Below, one piece after another: positions 55,501 to 64,000 of a DNA stretch of 64,000 nt. The stretch is from Pseudeuparius sepicola. Its lineage: Eukaryota; Arthropoda; Insecta; Coleoptera; Anthribidae. How positions within the stretch are numbered: position 1 is the stretch's first letter; each line of letters begins with the position of its first letter. Position numbers and translations under genes: made by a program. The stretch lies in the NCBI GenBank assembly GCA_963920635.1, contig OY987299.1, positions 125,675,373 through 125,739,372 on the forward strand. Direction: 5' to 3'. The notes under the pieces are model-generated. The model saw only the letters and a program-made list of their open reading frames with translations, made no database searches and was not told the DNA's origin.

Positions 55501-58500
55501 GTACTATGTAAATACTCTTGCATAACAAAATAGCAGACATTCCCAACATTTTTTCTCTGGTTTCTACTCGGAAACCTCTAATTTTTCATAATGTTTTTTC
55601 TTAAATGAATTAAAAATGATTCAAAATTACCAGTAGATAGACCTATACATTATTTTTTGAAGCCTTAAAATTAACGTTTTTGGGTGTGGCACCTCAAGGG
55701 TGGTACAGGGTGATCCAATCAGTAACGTATTTAGAAGGGCGGGACCGAACCCATTTCGGAATTTGAAAATATTCACTCCAGCTTGTAAATTTGAAGATAT
55801 TGGGATTTCCAAAGACTAATTTTATGTAACTTTTCTTTAAATTTATTAAAAATTTAGCCTGCGGCGCATTTTTTAGAATTATATTAAATGCCCTTCTTTA
55901 AAAAAAAAGACACAAAAATTGTCCCTCCACCACTCGAAATTAATTCCTATATACGTCACAGAAGTGATCCAAACTCGTAGCCCCGGCCTACCATTTTACA
56001 GAATGACATGTAAAAAATATACCTTTGTAAGTAGCGTACCGACTTTCAAAATTTTCTTCTTAATGGATTAAATAATTCCTTGTCGGGGCCCCGCATTTTC
56101 ATGCGGCACCCGGCCCCGCAAAATCTTGAGCCGGTCCTGATCAGCCCCCCCTAAAAATACGACCTAGTTACGTCTATGAGTAGTAGTAGTATTTATTAAT
56201 CACAAAACATACGGAGTATAGGTGACAAGTCATATATATAAAATGAAATACACAATAAATAAAAAACGTGTTGAACAATAAAAAATTGAGTAACAAACTA
56301 ATCACAAACATTTCAACCAGTACGGGTGTAGGTTTTTTTACTATTGTTAATTATTATTTAGTACTGATTCTTTTAAAATTTCGTAAATTCCTATCTTTCC
56401 AAAAGTATGTCTCACTCTAAACAGCAGTCCAGATATTCCCCCACCGTTTTCCATTTTCTGGTTTCTCTTTTAAACTTTACATACGAGTTTAACAACTTTA
56501 GAGAGTTGGGAAGAGTATTATACAGAACGACACAGTTGAATAGCGCCGATATTCTGAAAGTTGTAGTCCTATGTCGGGGTATGCACAAACTTTCCCATAG
56601 ATCCATAGAATGACCCAGGTTATATTGTTCAGAAATTTCTAGTTAAATATAAAATAATAATAATTCTCACAATCACAATACTCCAAACCGGGAGTACCCC
56701 AGAAGCAACCACATGCTTGTGCGGAGGAGAGGGGGCAATTACTATTATTTTGTCTTCGCTACCATTTGCGGCTATAAAATGAATGAGTCTTAAAAATACT
56801 GTGTCCACAGATAGACCTAACTATAAGGTGTAACTGATATCAAATTTAAAGGAGTCGAATTTAACATTTTGGGGTCCAGACTAGAAAGTAATTAGAGTCA
56901 TGTTCCTATTTTTCAGAAATCAAGCAGGTCTTGGCATGAGCTAAAAATTTATTTTTGATTTAATTAAACTGCCTTTTCTGTAAACGATATCGAGAAATTT
57001 CATTAGGAAAAATGTATAGATGGCTGGAGCATTTATGAGCAGAAGCATTTTGAGCATTTATGAGCAGGACATTTTTAAAAGTGTTTTGCCATTTTTGGTC
57101 ACTGTCTGGCAGTCTTGGAGCATTTATGATCATTTATATAAATGTCGTCAGTTAGAGAATTAATGAGATTTTCTGGCCACTTTGTGAGCATTTATGGTCA
57201 TTTATGAGCATTTATGGTCATTTATAAAAAAAAAATCCCTCCATTTCTAACATATAAAACTACAAAACCGTTTCTAATTCTAATCTAGAATATTGCGAAC
57301 TGTGTACCTACTTTGCAAAATGGTCAAACAAAATTCAATAGTCTGGAATTACTTCAAGAAAAGAAGTGACCAAAAATTAAAATATGCTATTTGTGAATTT
57401 TGTAAAGCTGAATATTTTGCCCATGCAGGAAGAATGAGAAAACATTTAATTCGATATTCAAAGACTCCAGTGCAGATAAAGAAATTATTTATATTTAGTA
57501 ACAAAAATATAAAAAGTATTTCTGATGTAGATGTAAACTTTTAAACTATAGTCATCCTTGATAGGTACTATACCTATGTTTTTTTATAATAATGAACAAA
57601 ATAAAAACAAAATGTCTATGAAGAATTATTTTTATTTTTATACTATTTTAATAATTTTAAATTTTAACCATACTGGAATATTTTACTGATTGCTAACCCA
57701 ACTGACCTACATGCTACATGTACCTATGCTTGAGTCTTCTAAATCTGTCTTCAGTCAGTCAATTACATATTTTACATATTTTAATTTTTTTTATTTTTGT
57801 TTTACTTTATACTTTTTTAATCAAAAGTGATATATATGGGCATAGCCGAACGATACTCGAATATCGTTCGGCTATGATTTATGATATGGAGGTTTTTTCA
57901 CAAGCAATTGAATGGCACCGTTTTCAAAAATGTCCATAAATGCTCGAGGCCTCGGCGGACATTTTTAAGTGTCCTGCTCAAAATCATAAATGCTCGGACA
58001 TTTTCCATCTATAGAAAAATGTCATTCAGACTATAAAATTATGTTTGTGTGTCAAATATGTATTTGTCCAACTTTGATTCTGAAATCTGAATTCTTATTT
58101 TTTTTTTATTTTTTAAGAGATGGGCAAACTAGAAAAAGCTTCTTGTTTTTCTATTTTTTCTTAATTATATTGAAACTCGGAATAAAACAGAATTTAAAAA
58201 AAAAATCAATAAAGAAAATATGAATTAATTTTTTTGGCATTGCCAATTATTGGTAAATTCGGAACGCGGAAGCACGACGTTACCTTGTTGTGGTGTCCCT
58301 GCAGTTCGTAGGCGTTCCCCTGCTGCCCCCCGATATCCCAGACGATCACGATGTGATCGAAGCTGCCGCTGAACAACATCTGGCGTTCCGAGTCCCACGC
58401 CAACGATCGCACGGACCCGGAGTGACCCTTAAGCGTCGTGATGACCGTGGGGCCGTTGTTGTCGAGCTTCAACATAGTTATCTGGCCAGAGTAGTCGCCG

Positions 58501-61500
58501 ACAAAGGCATGCTTGGTTTGCGAGTCGAACCTAAGCGTCTCGGTTAAGGTAAATACGAAAGCGAGGGAGGTAGCAAATCGGTCCTTTTGCGAAGTCGAAA
58601 TGCTAGAAAATGTTTTTCATACAGGGGTAATTCAACAAGTGGTGTGCTTACTATCAATAATACCTTTCGTTTTATAATCCCAAACCTGAAAATACAATGA
58701 GCAGTGAGTCAATAAATTAACGAAAGGTATTAACTGACATACCACGATTTGTATTTAGGAAGACAATTTAACGAATGCAAATAATTTAATTATTCAGTGC
58801 TTAGGCGTAATTTGACAATCAAACTTATTAAATAAATTAACTACAAAAATTATAAGTATGTTGCCTTTTCGAAAATGCGATTTAAAAAATAAAAAAGTAG
58901 TTACAACCGGGATTTGAATCTGAGACCTTCCACCAAAAGTGAGAATCATGCCATTTAAATTTAATTACCATGCTTAAAAGTTGAAGTCTATTTGATAGCT
59001 TTCATTTTTAGGGATGACCTTAAGTTTGGAATATATTTACTATCTCTTAATAGAGATTTCAGCGGTAATACTACTACCTAGTGGTATTATCGTATGTAAT
59101 ATCACAAATTCCAGAAATTTTATCGATAATTTTTTTCGAATGCGCTATTTTGCCTAGAAAGATCACGAGTATAAATTGGTCTTTTATTTTCTGATAAAAT
59201 ATCAAGAGCAAAGCTCGAGGGATTTTATCTCTGAAAATAAAAGCCCAATTTGTACGAGTGGTTTTGCTTATGGGCAAAATAGCGCTTGGGAATAAAATTA
59301 TTTAGAAAAATTTCCGGCACGAGTGGTATTTTTCTAGATTATTTCACGAATACGGTTTAATAATTTCTGTATTAATTTTGATGTTTACATTTCCAAAAGA
59401 CTCATTTTGAACGAGTTTATTGACAGCTTCGACTGTAGCGTTCGAGTAAACAAACATGACGCTTGGATATCCAAGGCAAATGCGATTATACCTACAATGT
59501 AAAAGTTATATAAATTCATTGATACAATGCTTAAGAGGGGGTTGCCGACAGCGAAAGTGACGTTAGATTTCGTATTTTTTTAAGTTGTATAGCATAAAAT
59601 GTAATAACATTTTACCTGGCAAAAATTTAGTACAAACATCTCTGTCTTCATTTTAATCATAAGATCTTAAAAGCAGCGTTTTGTTTTATAGGTTATGAAA
59701 ACCTTGGGAAAAATAATAATTCCAGTACACATGCTTTTAAGATCTTATGATTAAAATGAAGACAGAGATGTTTGTACTAAATTTTTGCCAGGTAAAATGT
59801 TATTAGATTTTATGCTATACAACTTAAAAAAATACGAAATCTAACGTCACTTTCGCTGTCGGCAACCCCCTCTTAATAATACCCCAACATAATTTATAAG
59901 CTGCATAATTTAGAACAGTGTAAAACACACCAGTAAAGTACGTGTTTGTATCGATCAGATTCGCGGTTGCTAAGCAACAAAGTGATAATTGCACAAGTGG
60001 TATTACCGCTTTGCTTTTGCACAAGTGCAATTATCGCTAGCAGAGGCATATGATTGGTTGGATTTTTATGGAAGGAGCTGAAATCATCACCAGATTGGTT
60101 AATATTTCACAAAATATGTCATTTCATTGGTTCATATTGGCAGGTGTTGAATTCTCAACATAATGTAATTTGTGGTTCATGATAAATTAGTAGAGGACTG
60201 GGAAATGTATCAAATCAAATAGAGAGTGTCCTATAGTTCATTTTGAGAACTGTGAATTTTCAGTTTTTTTCTCATAATCCATCCGTATTTCGTGAAATAA
60301 TAACAAAAGCTAGGTATATCAGATCATCTGATAAAATAATATAGGTATGTTTTTATGTAGGTATCTACTTAGGTGCCTATTTCAATACCTACTGGAAATT
60401 ACGAGTTGTTTGAATAAAAACAATAAAAACCGAATTTCGTGGTATTTAAAAAAATACCGGCAAATGGATTTAGATAAGATAGTTGGAAATTTGTGGGGTA
60501 TTTTGGGAAATTCTGTGGCAGTTTCATAGCAATTTAGAAATATTTGCTTTATTGTTGGTCAGAATTAAACTAAACCTTTACTTTTTTGGTTTTTAGAATA
60601 ATAACACTGTCTCAAAGCATCACTTCTCATGGCCAGATAATAACATATATTTGGCATAGTTAGATAAATATGTAACTATAACATGATTATTAGAACTCAA
60701 AAACAACAAAAAAAATATCATTTTTTGTTCGTCCACACAAAATTTTTTCGACAACTACCTAGTTAAATAGGTACCGATAATGACTGCATGATGTTCCAAC
60801 ATTAACCTTTTACATTATTTGACAATTGCATAGATACAACAAAATGGCCAATCATTGCCACCAAAAAGTGAGTAGGCACTAACTAAAATTTTAATTTACC
60901 AATAACATCTTATTGAAACAGTTTTTAGGTCTGACCGTACAATTATTTGTATTTGATAGATAAAAAAGCATAAAGGAATTTTTAGTGGGTAGCCCATATC
61001 TTATCTTGAAAACAAACTTTTTTATGGTACCTGAAGAAAGACTTGTTACTAACATTTCTCAGATAAAGTAAATACATCCGCTTTTTGTTTCAAAATAATA
61101 ATAAAGGATTTTAGCAGTGTCACTGTAGCAGCACCATAAAAAATTGTTTACCTTTAATTTATCATTCAACAAATGTTTAAGTTGATTGGCCACTAAATAT
61201 AATACACAACCTTCACAAATGCATCAGTAAATACTAAAACGTTTGAAAAATTTTAAGTCAAGGTTGGTATATTTATGTTCATTCCATTTCCTAATCTTCG
61301 TATTTAGATTAAAACTTTAAATGAAGGGAAATTCCAATAACAAAAGGATACTGTAACGATGTACACCAAGCTTCTGCATTATATGTCCCAATATTTCTTC
61401 CCGTTTGTGTACAATTATACGAAAAAACTTTATCTCTGCCGACACTAAGAACCCATTCACAGTTTATCGCAAAAATGATCTCCGTCACCCTGGCTTGGTG

Positions 61501-62184
61501 CGCTAGGTACTCCCTCGACGGCATCATTCTGTTGAAGTCCGATGCCAGCGAAAATTCCGAAACGGTACCGTTCTCCTGCCCTATAAAAAGCTGCCTCGTT
61601 TCCACTGTGTAGTAAAGCGACGTGGTACCACTCGGCATATACTGGCAGATGCTCGGCCAGTACTGGCCCGAATCTCGTTTCAGCCATACTCGGACTGTTC
61701 TGGAAAGGAAAAATTGTATTAGGTATTTGCTAATACTTACCGGTCATTATCGAACAAACAACATGCGCCAGGTTACGATTTTCAACTTTAGAATAAAATA
61801 GGCTTGTCGGGAAAGCTAGTTAATTATATATCGTCAAATTAACGCTAATTATGCACGTATACACGAATGTAACGACACACTGACACAAATATCGCGTAAT
61901 ACAGATATCGATTTAATGTCCCCGCAAGGGAGGAAACAAGCTTTGAAAAATAAAATTTTGTCGCAGTGTGCTTATCGACAGCAACCCCAAAACAAAAGCA
62001 CGTAAATCCAAAAAAACCGTTCGTACTTATCGTCCGAAACACTGATCACCCCATCCTCCCCGGGGATGAGGACAGCGGCGTTGACCTCGTCGTTGCACCC
62101 GTCCAACTTCGAGAGCAGCACCGGTTTCTTCGTTGTGCAAAATTTGTCGTTTGTTTGTGCGGCCGGCTTGATTTCCGCAGCCAT
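52534..62184 (-). CDS. Wdfy2: WD40 and FYVE domain protein WDFY2 (WDFY1/2 family), 6 exons
   Basis: WDFY2 is an endosomal scaffold whose FYVE finger binds phosphatidylinositol 3-phosphate and whose WD40 propeller binds partners such as AKT. The minus-strand exons are 62184-62027, 61699-61352, 58530-58284, 54748-54510, 52814-52722 and 52669-52534, giving 406 aa against 400 in human. The start [10 protein letters not shown] and the blocks [35 protein letters not shown] and [17 protein letters not shown] mark the propeller. The FYVE finger (about residues 290-350) interrupts the last repeats and shows [27 protein letters not shown] and VRVCEPCH, so the basic HHCR motif is present. The final repeat is [11 protein letters not shown] to [13 protein letters not shown]. 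Donors of exon 1 (GTACGA) and exon 5 (GTCGGT) are weak but required by phase. Introns hold a 1.37-kb hAT-like element with a foldback inside it, a LINE fragment, two more hAT-like elements and a TTAA element. Confidence 0.94.
52881..54246. mobile_element. hAT-like element in WDFY2 intron 4, with nested foldback
   Basis: 1,366 bp. The ends CAGTGGCGTATCCAGG and CCTGAATATGCCACTG are imperfect inverses. The flanks GTGTACAG and GTGTACAC match at seven of eight bases. A long C run precedes the right end. The foldback 53011-53731 is nested in it. Confidence 0.85.
53011..53731. mobile_element. Foldback element (TAGGGTGTCCGG / CCGGATACCCTG ends), nested in a hAT-like element
   Basis: 717 bp with TA on each side. 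The arms include gttcatatgaacatgggtcc and the inverse, then aaccaaacatctgcgg at the right. The first base of the left terminus has changed (C to T). It is nested in 52881-54246, inside WDFY2 intron 4. Confidence 0.85.
55102..56176. mobile_element. hAT-like element (TAGACGTAACTAGG ends) inserted in a LINE (TAC)n tail
   Basis: 1,075 bp. TAGACGTAACTAGG and CCTAGTTACGTCTA are perfect inverses, each next to a run of G or C. Both flanks are (AGT)n, so the target duplication cannot be resolved. Internal pieces at 55706 and 55970 resemble foldback ends (CAGGGTGATCCAA, GTGATCCAAACTCG). Confidence 0.82.
56177..56610 (-). mobile_element. LINE 3' fragment with ORF C-terminus and (TAC)n tail
   Basis: On the minus strand a 3' UTR of about 200 bp follows the ORF remnant and ends in ttaataaatactactactac. 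The hAT-like element 55102-56176 inserted in this microsatellite tail. A short continuation of the (AGT)n is at 55086-55101. Confidence 0.62.
56412..56606 (-). pseudogene. C-terminus of a LINE reverse-transcriptase ORF
   Basis: Reads [20 protein letters not shown], then [19 protein letters not shown]. The pattern 'arg-thr-x-phe ... tyr-asn-x-leu-pro ... phe-lys-arg' is typical of the end of non-LTR retrotransposon proteins. The rest of the ORF is missing. Confidence 0.65.
56645..56760 (-). mobile_element. LINE 3' end fragment with (ATT)n tail, inverse orientation
   Basis: On the minus strand: ggggtactcccggtttggag, then tattgtgattgtgagaatta and ttattatt. It matches 26205-26272. A different LINE fragment follows it on the same strand. 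Confidence 0.6.
57015..58013. mobile_element. hAT-like element with BED-finger remnant and ATTTATGAGC repeats
   Basis: 999 bp. The ends are TATAGATGG and CCATCTATA. GAAAAATG is duplicated exactly at 57007-57014 and 58014-58021. Subterminal zones hold many agcatttatgagc / gctcataaatgct units, in opposite orientation at the two ends, probably transposase-binding sites. A near-perfect hairpin (catagccgaacgata and inverse) lies at 57840-57876. Confidence 0.9.
57293..57544 (+). pseudogene. BED zinc finger remnant of a hAT transposase
   Basis: From 57320 the frame reads VWNYFKK, then [20 protein letters not shown] and HLIRYSKTP. This is the layout of a BED finger (aromatic pair, CxxC, then H), although the last histidine of the usual pair seems lost. 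It ends after 75 residues with no catalytic domain. It sits inside the 57015-58013 element, so it is a leftover N-terminus. Confidence 0.72.
58901..58969 (-). tRNA. tRNA-Pro(TGG)-like relic (pseudogene or SINE head)
   Basis: On the minus strand GGCATGATTCTCACTTTTGG, then GGTCTCAGATTCAAATCCCG, follows the layout of tRNA-Pro: D-arm end, anticodon loop with TGG, and a T-arm with the B-box GATTCAAATCC. The 5' acceptor half is decayed and does not pair with the 3' end, so it cannot be a working tRNA. It lies in WDFY2 intron 2. Confidence 0.5.
59059..60013. repeat. Larger inverted-repeat unit around the TTAA element
   Basis: AGCGGTAATACTACT near 59059 and GTGGTATTACCGCT near 60000-60013 are inverted. 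Between them are short palindromic stretches (for example agtggtatttttctag). A related hairpin, ataccactaggtagtggtat, is in EMSY intron 3 near 37975. The element boundaries are uncertain. Confidence 0.45.
59531..59876. mobile_element. TTAA-flanked foldback MITE (piggyBac-like target)
   Basis: 338 bp between TTAA copies (59531-59534 and 59873-59876). The arms of about 145 bp are nearly perfect inverses starting GAGGGGGTTGCCGACAGCG. TTAA duplication is the rule for piggyBac. It is in WDFY2 intron 2. Confidence 0.85.
60014..61351. other. WDFY2 intron 2, distal part
   Basis: AT-rich intronic DNA without a recognisable element. Confidence 0.4.
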
Positions 62185-62894
62185 TTTCCGCGTATTAACT
62201 CGGCGGTCGCCCTATTCGCCCAGTTTGAATGATTTTTTTTTCGACTCTGCGACCGATTTTGACGTTTCCGTGACACTGACGTTAGTTTTTCTTCTTCTTC
62301 TCGATTTCGGTTGCTACGTTTCGGGGGACCGGTTACATGGGGGGATTTCACAAACGTCTGGGATTTTGGCGAAACGGGTATGCAACCAAACATACAAACA
62401 GAAATATACAAAATTAGTAACAGAATCCAAATTTTAAATATTACCAAACTTTGCTATTACTTTTTAATTAATATTGATCAGAAAGTTTCGATAAATATTA
62501 TTCAACCGCATAATTATATGAATCTAAATTATCTGCCATATTAAGATTAGTTCAGGAAAACCCGGAGCATAGACTAATTTAATCCTAGAAGGTTGGGCTA
62601 TTCTCCCATAGATGACGCGCAACAACCGATTTAAGACGTAAATTACCAGCGTCAGCGTTATCTTCTGTGCCTCTCTCATCATCATTCTCTCTCTACATAC
62701 AGTATACAGTGTGGAACATCCAAATGGAATAAATTGAATATCTTCAGGCACTCTGATCTGGGAAATGGCGAAACGCGAAACTGGCGAAACACCTCAATTT
62801 TAGATTATAAAATTACATAGTACAACCTGGACCGACACCATAGCGCTGTTTCAAGGGATCGCCGCACTGGCCCACACGACGAAACAAATCGACA

Positions 62895-63610
62895 TACAGT
62901 GTGTCCCAATTTGATACTGGACACCTAAGAACTATATCAAGGACAAGGAAAACAAATGGTCTCTATTTTTTTATTGGTAGTCCCACCCAAGGGAGAGTAT
63001 CTCATAGGCGGTGATATTTGGATGGGGTAATTATTTCATGGCCATGCAGCTATGATTTTTTAAAATAGCTAATTTTCAAGAAACCCTATTAGGGATTTTT
63101 TTACGACAAAATGTTATTAAGAAAACTTGTTCAGAATGAAAAACTGAGTAGAATTGCAAAATCTCAAAAGTCTGCTAGGACTATTTTGATTTTTAGCTTT
63201 TTCGCATTTTTCTCCCACTTTTTTCTTAGAAATGTGTCCTTTCTAGAGCTTTCACGTCAAAATGTTATTAAGGAAACTTTATCATCGTGAAAAAATAAAA
63301 TTTTGACGTAAAATCTTCAGAAAGAACACTTTTCTAAGAAAAAAGCGGGAGATAAATCTAAAAATAAAGTAGGCCTAGCCTTTTGAAATTTTGCGAATCT
63401 ACTCAGTTTTTCTTCTGAACAAGTTTTCTTAATAACATTTATTGTCGTAAAAAAATCCCTAATGGGGTTTCTTGAAAATTTGATATTTTAAAAAATCGTA
63501 GCAGGCCATGAATCAATTACCCCATCCAAATACCACCGCCTATGAGATACTCTGCTCCCTTGGTACTATCAATAAAAAATAAATAGCAATTGTTTTCCTT
63601 GCCCTGATTA
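62895..63610. mobile_element. Foldback element with unequal outer ends
   Basis: The left arm starts TA-CAGTGTGTCCCAATTTG. Inverted similarity begins at about 62938 (ggacaaggaaaacaa) and is matched by ttgttttccttgcc ending near 63604. Shared segments include gagtatctcataggcggtg with its inverse. The outer left 40 bp has no partner on the right. Confidence 0.75.
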
Positions 63611-63737
63611 ACGTTAAAAGCACCATTGTTGCGGATTTCTTTTATAAAATAAAAGCATGCGAATGTGTCTGTTCTGTTACAACGAATTTAATATCCAAAA
63701 TATAATAAAATGCTTGTTTGTTATGCTCCTTTAATTT

Positions 63738-63867
63738 ATTTGACAAGACATGAGACATGGCATATACCTACATTTTCTTAAGAAAAACGAGTCTAAAAAC
63801 CAAGCAAAGGTATTTTGGTACCTTTTGGATTGAAATAAAGTCCATGGGCTAGTTGTAGTGTAGGCAA

Positions 63868-63913
<46 letters not shown>

Positions 63914-63945
63914 CATTAGATTTTTTAGTTTCTTCTTTAGATATA
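63738..63945. repeat. Dispersed repeat, copy 2, with (TA)n
   Basis: Same unit as 11640-11830, but with a (TA)21-type microsatellite at 63869-63911 where copy 1 has aagtataagtatag. It is followed by a partial CAGGGTGG end. Confidence 0.75.
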
Positions 63946-64000
63946 TACAGGGTGGTCCAAACTTTATCAGCAATACTTTAAAAACTGTTTGGAAATTTCA
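63946..64000. mobile_element. Left end of a CAGGGTG-type element cut by the window edge
   Basis: TA-CAGGGTGGTCCAAACTTT starts at 63947. The rest lies outside the window. Confidence 0.5.

Noticed and set aside
1..64000. CRISPR arrays, operons, ribosome binding sites or phage genes
   Set aside because: The window is eukaryotic with spliced genes; its tandem repeats lack regular unique spacers.

Overview
The window is animal nuclear DNA, almost certainly from an insect. It is AT-rich, its genes have short and long GT-AG introns, and 50-60 bp introns sit beside multi-kb ones. The RPB4 and TADA2A genes share one first exon, an arrangement known from Drosophila. A beetle is a reasonable guess from the transposon landscape, but nothing here proves the order.

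Six cellular loci (seven proteins) are recognised, all in 18.4-62.2 kb. On the minus strand, RPB4 (RNA polymerase II subunit, 18435-30967) and TADA2A (histone acetyltransferase adaptor, 26435-30967) start from the same exon at 30907-30967. On the plus strand come SPAG7 (R3H protein, 32780-33682), an EMSY-like ENT-domain protein (34731-42055) and the HSP90 co-chaperone CDC37 (44314-47037). On the minus strand follow ROMO1 (small mitochondrial membrane protein, 48042-48352) and WDFY2 (WD40-FYVE endosomal scaffold, 52534-62184). I rebuilt the splice sites by hand. Every model keeps its reading phase through all exons and gives a protein close to the usual family length (138, 460, 226, 568, 366, 80 and 406 aa). 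They are housekeeping genes and do not form one pathway, although RPB4, TADA2A and EMSY are all linked to transcription or chromatin.

The rest is mostly mobile DNA. There are three main classes. (1) TA-flanked foldback elements with CAGGGTG-type ends and long inverted arms (0.24-1.5 kb), several inside introns of TADA2A/RPB4, EMSY, CDC37 and WDFY2. (2) hAT-like elements with 8-bp target duplications, including one with a GC-rich minisatellite, one with a GATC-rich array, one with a BED-finger remnant and one with a transposase C-terminal remnant. (3) Non-LTR retrotransposons, including one with an intact 976-aa endonuclease-reverse transcriptase ORF inserted into a foldback arm. There are also a probable solo LTR, a TTAA-flanked piggyBac-like MITE, THAP-domain repeat fragments, tandem repeats and a tRNA-Pro-like relic. 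The first 18 kb contains no cellular gene that I can recognise.

The two most interesting points are the shared RPB4/TADA2A first exon with a 12-kb transposon-filled intron, and a set of foldback elements that share cores but carry different termini, each terminus matched on both arms of its own copy.
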